A DNA stretch of 64,000 nucleotides, from assembly GCF_001270745.1 (NCBI RefSeq), contig NZ_KQ434755.1, positions 276,547-340,546 of the forward strand, in the 5' to 3' direction. Position numbers and translations under genes: made by a program. The notes below the pieces were generated by a model. It had not been told where the DNA came from and ran no database searches. It saw only the letters and a list, made by a program, of their open reading frames with translations. Numbering within the stretch: position 1 is the first letter of the stretch; each line of letters begins with the position of its first letter. Origin of the DNA: Jiangella muralis (GTDB taxonomy: Bacteria > Actinomycetota > Actinomycetes > Jiangellales > Jiangellaceae). Positions 50,309 through 59,651 of this stretch are shown here, one piece after another.

Positions 50309-52930
50309 GTGACCGTCGTGAACCGTCTCCGCGTCGAGTACCGCGACGCGCCGCCGGCCGTCGAGGCCGAACGGCCGCGGCTGAGCTGGCAGCTGAGCAG
50401 CACCGGCCGCGGGGTGCGCCAGGCCGCCTACCGCGTGACCGTGTCGTCCGGGCCGGTGACGGACGGCGGGCCGCTCTGGGACTCGGGCGTGGTCGCCTCG
50501 GCCGAGACGGTCGGCGTCGAGTACGCGGGCCCCGCGCTGGCGCCGCTGACCGGCTACACGTGGAGCGTCGTCGTGACGCTGGAGAGCGGCGAGGAGGTGC
50601 GGTCGGACCCGGCGACGTTCGAGACCGGCCCGGACGCGGACGCCTGGGCCGCCGCCGAGTGGATCACGCTGCCGCGGACGAAGTACTACCACGACGACCA
50701 CCGCCCGGCGCCGTACCTGCGGCGGACGCTCGACGTCGACCGGCCGGTGCGCCGCGCCCGCGTGTACGCGACGGCGGGCGGGGTGTTCCGGCTGTGGCTG
50801 AACGGGTCGCCGGTCGGCGCCGCCACGCTGGCGCCGGGCTGGACCGACTACCGCTTCCGGGTGCCGTACCACGTCTACGACGTCACCGACGCGCTCGGCG
50901 AGACGAACGTGCTCGGCGCCGTGCTGTCCGACGGCTGGTACAGCGGCAACGTCGGCCCGTTCCACAAGCGCGAGTTCTGGGGCGAGGTGCCGGTGTTCCG
51001 GGCCCTGGTCGTGCTCGACCACACCGACGGCTCCCGCACGGTGACCGGCACCGACGGCACCTGGGAGGGCTCGTTCGGCCCGATCCAGGCGTCGGACCTG
51101 CTGCAGGGCGAGTACTACGACGCGCGGCTGGAACTGGGCGACTGGTGCGGAACGGCGGGGACGTCCGGCGACTGGCGGCCGGTCGCCGTCGAGAAGGGCC
51201 CGCAGGGCCGGCTGGTCGCGGCGCTGATCGACCCGGCCGGGCCGTACACCGAGCTCGAACCAGTCGCCGTCACCGAGCCGGTGCCCGGGTCGTACGTCGT
51301 CGACCTGGGACAGAACCTGGCCGGCTGGATCAGGCTGCGCGCCGGCGGGCCGGCCGGCACCATCGTCCGCGTCCGGCACGCCGAGGTGCTCAATCCCGAC
51401 GGCACCCTCTACACCGACAACCTGCGCGGCGCCCGGGCCACGGACACCTACGTGCTGTCCGGCGGCGCCGACGTGCTGGAGCCGGCGTTCACCTTCCACG
51501 GCTTCCGCTACGCGGAGATCACCGGACACCCCGGCCCGGTCGCGGCGGACGCCGTCACCGGGGTCGCGCTGTCGTCGCTGACGGGGTTCAACGGCGGCAT
51601 CGAGACCGGGAACGCGCTCGTCGACCAGCTGCAGCACAACATCCAGTGGGGGATGCTGAGCAACTTCATCGAGGTGCCCACCGACTGCCCGCAGCGCGAC
51701 GAGCGGCTGGGCTGGACCGGCGACGCGCAGGCCTTCATGCCGACTGCGCTGTTCAACGCCGACCTCGCCGGCTTCATGACCAAGTGGATGGACGACATCG
51801 ACGACACCCGCATGGAGAACGGCGCGCTGCCCGACATCGCGCCGTGCGTGGTGCTGGAGTGGGCCCGGGAGGGCTCGCCCGGCTACGCCGACGCCGGTGT
51901 CATCGTGCCGTGGGCGACGTACCAGGAGTACGCCGACCGCCGCATCGTCGAACGGCACCTCGACGCCGGGCTGGCCTGGCTGGAGTACGTCCGCTCGCGC
52001 AACCCGGGCCTGATCTGGCGCGAGGGCCGCAACAACGACTACGGCGACTGGCTGGCCCCGCAGGAGACGCCCAAGGACCTCGTCGCGACGGCGTACTTCG
52101 CCCGGTCCGCGGCGCTGGTCGCCGAGCAGGCGGAGGTGGCCGGACGCGCGGACGACGCCGCGGCGGCGCGGTCGCTGGCCGACGCGGTGGCGGCCGCCTT
52201 CCGCGAGGCGTTCGTCGAGTCCGACGGCACCGTCACGGCCGGCACGCAGACCGCGTACGTCCTGGCGCTGGCGTTCGGCCTGCTGCTGCCGGAGCAGCGG
52301 GACACGGCGGCGAAGGCGCTCGCCGAGGACGTGGAGCGGCGCGGGCACGTGACCACCGGGTTCCTCGCCGTCAGCCACCTGCTGCCCACCCTGACCGCCA
52401 TCGGCCGCACCGACCTCGCCTACCGGCTGCTGCTGAACGAGGACTACCCGTCGTGGGGCCATCACATCAAGCACGGCGCCACGACCATCTGGGAGCGCTG
52501 GGACGGCTGGCGGCCGGAGACCGGCTTCCAGGATCCGTGGATGAACTCGTTCAACCACTTCGCGCTGGGCTCGGTCGGGGAGTGGGTCTACCGGCACGTC
52601 GGCGGCATCGAGGCGGCCACTCCCGGGTACGCCCGGGTGCGGATCGCGCCGCTGCCGGGCGACGGCATCGACCACGCCCACGCGTGGCACGACACCGTGC
52701 GCGGCCGGGTCGACGTGCGGTGGTCGGTGACGGGCCGCGAGGTCACGCTCGATGTCGAGGTGCCCGCGAACGTGGCCGCCGAGATCGTCGTCCCGGGCCT
52801 CGCGGTCACCGAGGGCGGCGTCCCGGCCGCGGACGCTCCGGGCGTCACCGACGTCGTCGAGGACGGCGCGAGCACCCGCCTGGTGACCGGCTCCGGCCGC
52901 TACGAGTTCCGCGCGGCGACGCCGGACTGA
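50309..52930 (+). CDS. Alpha-L-rhamnosidase, GH78
   Basis: 873 residues, no signal peptide. Accessory beta domains (RLSWQLSSTGRGVRQAAYRV; RVYATAGGVFRLWLNG) precede the (alpha/alpha)6 barrel with the hallmark DCPQRDERLGWTGDAQ, TIWERWDGWRPETGF and SFNHFALGSVGEW. These match bacterial GH78 enzymes; acidic residues in the DERLGW and WERWDGW blocks are the catalytic candidates. It releases L-rhamnose from oligosaccharides in the cytoplasm. GTG 50309 has GAGGAGA upstream; the frame is open to 50114 but without conserved sequence. Confidence 0.95.
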   Translation: MTVVNRLRVEYRDAPPAVEAERPRLSWQLSSTGRGVRQAAYRVTVSSGPVTDGGPLWDSGVVASAETVGVEYAGPALAPLTGYTWSVVVTLESGEEVRSDPATFETGPDADAWAAAEWITLPRTKYYHDDHRPAPYLRRTLDVDRPVRRARVYATAGGVFRLWLNGSPVGAATLAPGWTDYRFRVPYHVYDVTDALGETNVLGAVLSDGWYSGNVGPFHKREFWGEVPVFRALVVLDHTDGSRTVTGTDGTWEGSFGPIQASDLLQGEYYDARLELGDWCGTAGTSGDWRPVAVEKGPQGRLVAALIDPAGPYTELEPVAVTEPVPGSYVVDLGQNLAGWIRLRAGGPAGTIVRVRHAEVLNPDGTLYTDNLRGARATDTYVLSGGADVLEPAFTFHGFRYAEITGHPGPVAADAVTGVALSSLTGFNGGIETGNALVDQLQHNIQWGMLSNFIEVPTDCPQRDERLGWTGDAQAFMPTALFNADLAGFMTKWMDDIDDTRMENGALPDIAPCVVLEWAREGSPGYADAGVIVPWATYQEYADRRIVERHLDAGLAWLEYVRSRNPGLIWREGRNNDYGDWLAPQETPKDLVATAYFARSAALVAEQAEVAGRADDAAAARSLADAVAAAFREAFVESDGTVTAGTQTAYVLALAFGLLLPEQRDTAAKALAEDVERRGHVTTGFLAVSHLLPTLTAIGRTDLAYRLLLNEDYPSWGHHIKHGATTIWERWDGWRPETGFQDPWMNSFNHFALGSVGEWVYRHVGGIEAATPGYARVRIAPLPGDGIDHAHAWHDTVRGRVDVRWSVTGREVTLDVEVPANVAAEIVVPGLAVTEGGVPAADAPGVTDVVEDGASTRLVTGSGRYEFRAATPD

Positions 52931-53026
52931 CCACGGCGCCCGGGGTCCTGACCGGGTTCGGACAGGACCCCGGCGCACCTCTTGACCGGCCCGGAACACC
53001 CCCGTAACGTGCACGCAACACCAGAA

Positions 53027-53040
53027 TTGAAGCGCTTCAA
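53027..53040. promoter_or_regulatory. LacI-type operator TTGAAGCGCTTCAA
   Basis: A perfect 14-base palindrome with the central CG of LacI-family operators, 17 bases before the HTH gene at 53058. It is the only copy seen in the window. It most likely binds the regulator encoded at 46503-47504 and controls the isomerase-aldolase operon. Confidence 0.82.
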
Positions 53041-53057
53041 ATCCGGAGGTGGTTCGC

Positions 53058-53414
53058 ATGGCCGAGGTCGCCATCGTCGATCGGCGGTCGTCCTGGCCGC
53101 ACTCGGCCGCGCGGGCCCGGGCCGCCGCCGGCGCCCGGCCGGGCTGGGCGGACGTGCACGCCCTCCCGGCCGGTCCGGACGGCGCCGACCACCGCGGCGG
53201 GATGCGGCTGGTCCGGCCTCGGCCCGCGATCTCGGGGGCCGATCTCGAGCTGCTGGCGCTGCTCGCCACCGGCATGCCGGCCCCGCGGGTGGCGCGCACG
53301 CTGGCGGTCAGCGACCGCACCATCCGCCGGCGGGTCCGGTCGATCTGCGAGCTGATCGGGGTGGACACCGCGATCGAGGCCGTGGCCTGGGCGGCCCGGC
53401 GGCAGCTCATCTGA
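53058..53414 (+). CDS. Stand-alone LuxR-type helix-turn-helix protein
   Basis: 118 residues. The C-terminal 60 residues form a LuxR/GerE HTH: ISGADLELLALLATGMPAPR, VARTLAVSDRTIRRRVRSI and CELIGVDTAIEAVAWAARR. The N-terminal 55 residues have no sensor or receiver domain. GGAGG nine bases before ATG 53058 supports translation. It is the first gene after the LacI operator, 29 bases before rhamnose isomerase, so it is induced with the operon and may add a second control layer. Confidence 0.78.
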   Translation: MAEVAIVDRRSSWPHSAARARAAAGARPGWADVHALPAGPDGADHRGGMRLVRPRPAISGADLELLALLATGMPAPRVARTLAVSDRTIRRRVRSICELIGVDTAIEAVAWAARRQLI

Positions 53415-53443
53415 CGCCGTCACACACGACACGAGGAGATACG

Positions 53444-54619
53444 ATGACCGACGCCGAGCACATCGTCGATCGGCTGAGCCGGCAGCACATCGAGACCCAG
53501 TCCTGGGGCTACGTGAGCACCGGGACGCGGTTCAAGGTCTACGACACGCCGGGCACCGCGCGCGACGTGCGCGAGAAGATCGACGATGCCGCTCTCGTCC
53601 ACCGCCTCACCGGCGTCGCGCCGACCGTCGCCCTGCACATCCCGTGGGACCGGGTCGACGACTACGCCGAGCTGGCCCGCTACGCCCGGGACCAGGGCGT
53701 GCGGATCGGCTCGATCAGCCCGAACCTGTTCCAGGACGACGCCTACCGGCTCGGCTCGCTGACCAACGAGGACGCGACGGTGCGCAAGCAGGCCGTCGCC
53801 CACGTCCGCGAGTGCGCCGGCATCCTGCGCGAGGTCGGCTCGGACCGGCTGTCGATGTGGGTGGCCGACGGCACCAACTACCCGGGACAGGGCAATTTCC
53901 GGCGGCGCCGCCGGCACCTCGAGGACGGCCTGCGCGAGGCCTACGAGGCGCTGCCCGAGAACGCTGAGATGATCCTCGAGTACAAGTTCTTCGAGCCGGC
54001 GTTCTACCACACCGACATCGCCGACTGGGGCCAGTCGCTCACCCTGTGCGAGGCCCTCGGCGAGCGCGCGCGGGTGCTGGTCGACATCGGCCACCACGCG
54101 CTGGGCGTCAACATCGAGCACATCGTGGCGACGCTGCTGGACCGCGGCCGCCTCGGCGGGTTCGACCTCAACAGCAAGAAGTACGGCGACGACGACCTGT
54201 TCGTCGGCGCGATCAACCCGCAGGAGACCTTCCTCATCGCGCTGGAGCTGGTCAGCGCCGAGGACGACGCGGACGAGGCCGTCGCCGCGGCGGCCCGGTC
54301 GATCCTCTACAAGATCGACCAGTGCGCGATGATCGAGGACAAGATCCCGGCGATGATCCGCAGCGTCACGGCCATGCAGACGGCGTTCGCGAAGGCGCTG
54401 CTGGTCGACCGCGACGAGCTGGACCGGCGCCGGGCCGAGGGCGACGTCGTCGGCGCGAACGAGGTCGTCAACGACGCCTTCGAGACCGACGTCCGGCCGC
54501 TGCTGGCGCGGGTGCGCGACCGCCTCGGCGTGCCGGCCGACCCGCTGGGCGCCTACCGCGCGTCCGGCGAGCAGGAGCGGCGCATCGCCGAGCGGGTCGG
54601 GACACCGGCCGGATGGTGA
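53444..54619 (+). CDS. rhaI: L-rhamnose isomerase (RhaI type)
   Basis: 391 residues, a TIM-barrel sugar isomerase of the Pseudomonas-type RhaI group rather than the E. coli RhaA type. Blocks include QHIETQSWGYVSTGTRFKVY, VALHIPWDRVDDY, SISPNLFQDDAYRLGSL, MWVADGTNYPGQ and metal-site residues in MILEYKFFEPAFY, LVDIGHHALGVN and LNSKKYGDDDL. It converts L-rhamnose to L-rhamnulose. GAGGAG before ATG 53444 sets the start; the 3' end overlaps the aldolase gene by 7 bases. Confidence 0.93.
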   Translation: MTDAEHIVDRLSRQHIETQSWGYVSTGTRFKVYDTPGTARDVREKIDDAALVHRLTGVAPTVALHIPWDRVDDYAELARYARDQGVRIGSISPNLFQDDAYRLGSLTNEDATVRKQAVAHVRECAGILREVGSDRLSMWVADGTNYPGQGNFRRRRRHLEDGLREAYEALPENAEMILEYKFFEPAFYHTDIADWGQSLTLCEALGERARVLVDIGHHALGVNIEHIVATLLDRGRLGGFDLNSKKYGDDDLFVGAINPQETFLIALELVSAEDDADEAVAAAARSILYKIDQCAMIEDKIPAMIRSVTAMQTAFAKALLVDRDELDRRRAEGDVVGANEVVNDAFETDVRPLLARVRDRLGVPADPLGAYRASGEQERRIAERVGTPAGW

Positions 54620-55374
54620 GCGACGCCGATCCGGTCGCGGAGCTGGCCGGCCTCTGCCGCGCGCTGGGCGACCCCGCCGCGGGACTCGTTGTGGCGGGGG
54701 AGGGCAACGCCTCGGGCCCCGGGCCTGACGGCACCATCCACGTCACCGCGAGCGGGAGCCGGCTGGCCGAGGCCGACGAGCGGTCGCTGGTCCGCATCCG
54801 GCCGGGCGCGCTGGTCGCGGCGCTGGACCGCGACGATAGCGACGAGGAGTGGCTGACGGCCCTGCTGGCCAGCCGGGTCGACGACACCGCCGCGCGGCCG
54901 ACGGTCGAGGCCGGGTTGCACGCCGTCGTCGCCGCCGCGATGGGGCCGGTCTACGTGGCGCACACCCATCCGGTGCACGTGCTCGCACTGCTGTGCGGCG
55001 AGCGCGGCGCGGAGCTGGCGACCCAGCGGCTGTACCCCGACCACGTCGTCATGCTCGGCGAGACGGCGTGCTGGCTCCCGTACGTCGATCCCGGGCAGGA
55101 GCTGGCCCGGGCGGCCGGGCGGGAACTGCACCGGTTCCGGGCGAGCACCGGCCGCTGGCCGCGGCTGCTGTTCGCCGGCCACCACGGGGTCTTCGCCTTC
55201 GGCGGCACGCCGAGGCAGGCCCTCGACACGACGATCATGACCGAGAAGATCGCGCGGATCACCATCGCGGCCGCGTCGATCGGTGGCGTCACACCGCTGG
55301 CGCCGTCCGAGGTGGAGCGGATCGGGTCTCGCGAGGACGAGGCCTACCGCCGCCGTCTGCTGAGCACGTCCTGA
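54613..55374 (+). CDS. Class II aldolase/adducin-family protein
   Basis: 253 residues. VVAGEGNASGPG and HVTASGSRLAEAD form the phosphate/substrate part; HTHPVHVLALL has the zinc-ligand His pair and GHHGVFAFGG the third His. The family includes rhamnulose- and fuculose-phosphate aldolases as well as dehydratases. Within this operon it may be a rhamnulose 1-phosphate aldolase, but the bifunctional aldolase at 63137 would duplicate that role. ATG 54613 overlaps the isomerase stop; GTG 54616 is an alternative. Confidence 0.8.
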   Translation: MVSDADPVAELAGLCRALGDPAAGLVVAGEGNASGPGPDGTIHVTASGSRLAEADERSLVRIRPGALVAALDRDDSDEEWLTALLASRVDDTAARPTVEAGLHAVVAAAMGPVYVAHTHPVHVLALLCGERGAELATQRLYPDHVVMLGETACWLPYVDPGQELARAAGRELHRFRASTGRWPRLLFAGHHGVFAFGGTPRQALDTTIMTEKIARITIAAASIGGVTPLAPSEVERIGSREDEAYRRRLLSTS

Positions 55375-55415
55375 CGCCGGCTCGTCCCGGCGCCCCCGAC
55401 GAAGGAGCAGCAAGC

Positions 55416-58400
55416 ATGGGCAGAGCGATGACAGCCGGCCGCGCGCTGGCGGCGGCCCTGGCCGCGATGACGCTGGCCGTGGCCGGGATCCCGGCGACGG
55501 CGAGCGGCGCCGCACCGGCCGCGGCGCCGCGCACCTGCGCCGAACCGGCCGCCGGCATCACCGAGGTGAGCGTCGGCGACGACACGATCACCGTCACCGG
55601 GTCGGTACCGGAACGGTGCCCGCAGGCCGTCGAGATCCACGCGGTGGCCCCGGCGGCGGACGTCCCCGCCGCGCCGGCCGCCGCCACCGCGCTGGAGGTC
55701 GTGCGGCCGGCCCGCGACGGCACCTTCCGCGCGACCGTCGACCGGATGGCCGGCGGCGTGGACCGGCTCTACAGCGGCTTCACCGCGGTCGGCGTCCGCG
55801 GCGACGTCCGCACGGCGCTCGGCGAGGTCCACTACGCCGACGACTGGGCCTTCGACGCGCCGAACTCCGCGCCGCGCCCGGAGCCGACCACGCAGAAGGG
55901 CGTGGCGGTCACGATGACCAGCGACGCCGAGGTGGTCGGCGCGGGCCACGCGGCCGTCACCGTCGGCGTCAACTACCTGATGAAGGCCGGGCCGGGCGCG
56001 CCGGGCGAGACCGTCGAGTTCGAGTACGGCGGCGAGACCTACTACTTCGACAAGTCCTACATCGACTGGCTGGACCACACGATCAAGCCGCTGTCCGACA
56101 ACGAGATGCTGGTCTACCTCGTGCTGGTGCTGGTCTACGACGAGGAGCCGAACTCGTCGTTCCCGATCCTGGTGCACCCCGAAGCGCCGACCGGCGCGCC
56201 CGCCGCGTTCATGACCTACGCGTTCAACACCGTCACGCCGGAGGGGATCGCGCACTACACCGCGGCCATGGAGTTCCTGGCCTCCCGGTACACCCGCGAC
56301 GACGAGCGCTACGGCCGGGCGATGGACTACGTCGTCGGCAACGAGATCGACTCGGCCGGCATCTGGCAGCAGATGGGCGAGAAGACGCTGCCGGAGTTCC
56401 TGCGGCACTACGAGCCGGCACTGCGGATCGGGTACGGCGCGGCGCGCAAGTACCACGCCGACGCCCGCGTCTACACCTCGCTCGACCACTTCTGGACGAC
56501 GAACGCGAACCCGGCCGACCCGCTGCGGTTCTACGACGGACGCGACGTGCTGGACGGCCTGGCGGCGCTGACGAAGGAGCGCGGCGACTTCCCGTGGGAC
56601 CTCGCGTACCACCCCTACCCGGCGAACATGCTGGACCCGCGGGTCTGGGACGACCCCGTCACCGACGACGCGGACACGCCGAAGATCACCTTCAAGAACA
56701 TCGCCACGCTGCCCACGTACCTCGACCGTCCCGAGCTGCACTACAACGGTGAGCCGCGGCGGGTCATCCTGTCCGAGCAGGGCTGCCAGAGCCCCACCAA
56801 CGGCGCCGCCGACCAGGAGTTGCAGGCGGCCTGCTTCGCCTACGCGTACTACAAGATCCTCGCCGCCGACGGCATCGACGCGTTCATCTGGGACCCGCAG
56901 GTGGACAACCGGCAGGCCGGCGGCCTGCGGATCGGCCTGTGGACGTGGGACGAGAACCGCACCGACTTCCCGGCCTCGCCCGGTGAGAAGAAGCAGATCT
57001 ACGACGTGTTCGCGCACATCGACACGCCCGAGTCGCTGCAGCGGACCGAGTTCGCCAAGGACGTCATCGGCATCGACGACTGGACCGACGTCATCCCGGG
57101 CTTCGACCCGTCGATGATCGACCAGCGCCGCCCGACCCAGCAGGTCGGCGCGGGCGGCCACGCCGGCCTCTCCGGCGCCGTCCCGGTGTCCGGCTTCGAG
57201 GACGGGACCGGCGGCTGGCAGCCGTCGGACCACGTCGGCCGGGTCGAGGCGGTTGCGGACGACGCCGCCGCCGAGGGCGGCCACGTGCTGCGGGCCTTCT
57301 TCGACGACCCCGACGTCGTGCAGTCCAACGGGACCAACTCCAAGACCTGGCGTGGGGTCGACGTCCCGCTCGCCGCGCCGCTGGACGCGTCCGCGACGCC
57401 GCACCTCGCGCTGCAGGTGCGCCTCCCGGAGCCGGAACCGGGCGCGTTCTCGCCGGTCAACCGGTTCTCGGTGCAGGTCCGCGCGTACGGCGCCGACGGC
57501 ACGGTGGCGTCCGGCGTCGCCGCGGCCGAGGCGGACGGGACCTGGCAGCGGGTCCAGCTGGACCTGTCGACGTGGCCCGGGCGCGACGAGATCACCCGGA
57601 TCAAGGTCTGGGCGAAGGGCAGCAGCGGCGACGACTGGGCCGGCACGTTCGACGTCGACGACGTCGTGCTCGCGGCGGACGCCGACGGCGCCGGCGTGCG
57701 GCCCAACCTCGACCTGCGGGCCCGCGCCGCCGACCGCGGCGGTCCCGGCTCGGAGATCACCGTCGACGTCGTCAACAACGGCACGGAACCCCTGCCGGAC
57801 GACCTCGTCGTCGGCAGCTGCGACGGCATCACCACCACCGAGCCGAGCCTGCCGGTCGACGGGCTGGCCGCGGCCGGCGGCGCGACGACCGTCACCGCCA
57901 CGCTCGAGACGTTCGCGCCGGCCGACGCGGACCACCCGCTGCTGTGCCTCACGCTCGGCGAGCACCGCTACGCCGTCACGATCGAGGTGCCGCCCCCGCC
58001 GCCGACGCTGCTCTACGACTTCGAGGACGGCGCCCAGGGGTGGACCGCCGGCCAGAACATCGTGTCCGTGGCGCCGGCGTCGTCGTTCCCGAACGGCCCG
58101 CAGCGCCCGCACGGCGGCACGTACGCCCTCGACGCGGTGATGGCCGACGGCGACGTCTCGCAGCCCAAGACGGTGTCGGTGCGCCCGGAGACGCCGCTCG
58201 ACCTCGGCGCCGCCGACGAGGTGTACGCGTGGGTCGACGCCTACGGGGGCGTGCCCGGCGCGACCGGCTACGAGGCGACGCTGACGCTGTACAGCGGCGA
58301 CGAGTCGATCTCGCAGGCGCTGCCCACGTTCGTGCCGGACTCCTGGAACCGCGTCGCCGTCGACGTGTCCGCCTGGCCGTACCGCGACGCCGTCACCGGC

Positions 58401-59651
58401 ATCGACGTCTCGTACCGGGTGCTGGGCACCGACTTCAACTGGGTCGGCGGACCCCGCCTGCAGGTCGACGACGTCGGGATCACCGAGAACGCCGCCTCGC
58501 GGCCGGCCTGGCGGGCCGCCTGGGGCGCGTCGATCGGCGGCCACTTCGGCGGCGACAGCCGCCCGGACGCCACGTACCGGCAGACGCTCGACGTGTCCAC
58601 CGGCGGCAGCGCGGTGCGGGTCCGCTTCGTCAACCCGTTCTCCGACCAGGACCTCGTGTTCGACGCCGCCACGGTGGGCGTGCGGTCCGGCTCCGGCGCG
58701 GATGTCGCCGGCACGCCGCGGCCGCTGAGCGTCCTCGGGTCGAGCGAGATCCGGGTGCGCCCGGGCGAGACCGTCTACACCGATCCCGTGGCGCTGCCGG
58801 TCGCCGCCGGCGACGACCTCGTCGTCAGCACGCACGCCACAGAGTCGTTGCCGCTGCTGTCGCACGACTGGGCACTGAAGACGCAGTACGCGACGGCGGA
58901 GGGCGCCGGCGACCACACCGGCGACCCTGGCGGCGCGGCGTTCGCGCCGGTGAGCACCAGCACGTACTGGCTGGACGCGGTCGACGTGCTCGGCGCGCAG
59001 GCGCGGGGGACGGTCGTGGCCCTCGGCGACTCCATCACCGACGGCGCGGGCGCCGACCTCGACGCGGACAACCGCTGGCCGGACGTGCTGGCCGACCGGC
59101 TGAACGCGCTGGCGCCGGACGACCCGCGGCGGCGCGCCGTGGTCAACGCGGGGATCGGCGGCAACACGCTGAACTCCGTCGAGAACCCCCAGGTCGGCGT
59201 CAACGGCCTGGCCCGGCTGGACCGCGACGTGCTGACCCAGACCGGCGTGACCGACGTCGTCGTGTTTCATGGGACCAACGACATCTACGTCGGCGAGTCC
59301 GCGGCGGACGTCATCGCGTCGCTGGAGACCGCGGCCCAGCGCATCCACGACGCGGGTGCGCGGGCCGTCGTCGCCACCCTCATCCCGCGTGGCAACGGCG
59401 TGGGCTGGACACCCGACCGGGAGGAGCGACGGCTCGCGGTGAACGCGTGGATCCGCTCGAACACCGTGTTCGACGCGGTGATCGACTTCGACGTCGTCGT
59501 CGACGACCCCGCCGCTCCCGGCCACATCCGGGCGGACTACGACGCCGACGGCACCCATCCCAACGCGGCCGGGTACGCGGCGATGGCCGGCGCCATCGAC
59601 CTCGACCTCTTCGCCGCGACGAGCACGCAGCAGACAGGAGCCCTTCGATGA
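55416..59651 (+). CDS. Secreted multidomain enzyme: DUF5722 glycosidase-like, two jelly-roll modules, SGNH esterase
   Basis: 1411 residues with signal peptide LAAALAAMTLAVAGIPATAS. Residues 140-560 look like DUF5722, a TIM-barrel protein related to glycosidases (YVVGNEIDSAGIWQQM, DFPWDLAYHPYPAN, VILSEQGCQSPTNG). Two beta-sandwich modules follow, each starting FEDGTGGW/FEDGAQGW. The last 230 residues are an SGNH hydrolase: VALGDSITDGAG (Ser), GIGGNTL (Gly), GTNDIY (Asn) and DADGTHPN (Asp and His). It should deacylate and cut a plant-type polysaccharide such as rhamnogalacturonan. AAGGAG precedes ATG 55416. The stop overlaps the binding protein start (ATGA). Confidence 0.85.
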   Translation: MGRAMTAGRALAAALAAMTLAVAGIPATASGAAPAAAPRTCAEPAAGITEVSVGDDTITVTGSVPERCPQAVEIHAVAPAADVPAAPAAATALEVVRPARDGTFRATVDRMAGGVDRLYSGFTAVGVRGDVRTALGEVHYADDWAFDAPNSAPRPEPTTQKGVAVTMTSDAEVVGAGHAAVTVGVNYLMKAGPGAPGETVEFEYGGETYYFDKSYIDWLDHTIKPLSDNEMLVYLVLVLVYDEEPNSSFPILVHPEAPTGAPAAFMTYAFNTVTPEGIAHYTAAMEFLASRYTRDDERYGRAMDYVVGNEIDSAGIWQQMGEKTLPEFLRHYEPALRIGYGAARKYHADARVYTSLDHFWTTNANPADPLRFYDGRDVLDGLAALTKERGDFPWDLAYHPYPANMLDPRVWDDPVTDDADTPKITFKNIATLPTYLDRPELHYNGEPRRVILSEQGCQSPTNGAADQELQAACFAYAYYKILAADGIDAFIWDPQVDNRQAGGLRIGLWTWDENRTDFPASPGEKKQIYDVFAHIDTPESLQRTEFAKDVIGIDDWTDVIPGFDPSMIDQRRPTQQVGAGGHAGLSGAVPVSGFEDGTGGWQPSDHVGRVEAVADDAAAEGGHVLRAFFDDPDVVQSNGTNSKTWRGVDVPLAAPLDASATPHLALQVRLPEPEPGAFSPVNRFSVQVRAYGADGTVASGVAAAEADGTWQRVQLDLSTWPGRDEITRIKVWAKGSSGDDWAGTFDVDDVVLAADADGAGVRPNLDLRARAADRGGPGSEITVDVVNNGTEPLPDDLVVGSCDGITTTEPSLPVDGLAAAGGATTVTATLETFAPADADHPLLCLTLGEHRYAVTIEVPPPPPTLLYDFEDGAQGWTAGQNIVSVAPASSFPNGPQRPHGGTYALDAVMADGDVSQPKTVSVRPETPLDLGAADEVYAWVDAYGGVPGATGYEATLTLYSGDESISQALPTFVPDSWNRVAVDVSAWPYRDAVTGIDVSYRVLGTDFNWVGGPRLQVDDVGITENAASRPAWRAAWGASIGGHFGGDSRPDATYRQTLDVSTGGSAVRVRFVNPFSDQDLVFDAATVGVRSGSGADVAGTPRPLSVLGSSEIRVRPGETVYTDPVALPVAAGDDLVVSTHATESLPLLSHDWALKTQYATAEGAGDHTGDPGGAAFAPVSTSTYWLDAVDVLGAQARGTVVALGDSITDGAGADLDADNRWPDVLADRLNALAPDDPRRRAVVNAGIGGNTLNSVENPQVGVNGLARLDRDVLTQTGVTDVVVFHGTNDIYVGESAADVIASLETAAQRIHDAGARAVVATLIPRGNGVGWTPDREERRLAVNAWIRSNTVFDAVIDFDVVVDDPAAPGHIRADYDADGTHPNAAGYAAMAGAIDLDLFAATSTQQTGALR

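Noticed and set aside
55344..59558. 1404-residue antisense open frame
   Set aside because: It is antisense to the DUF5722-SGNH gene. Its Val/Arg/Gly-rich composition is typical of GC-rich shadow frames, and it has no domain.
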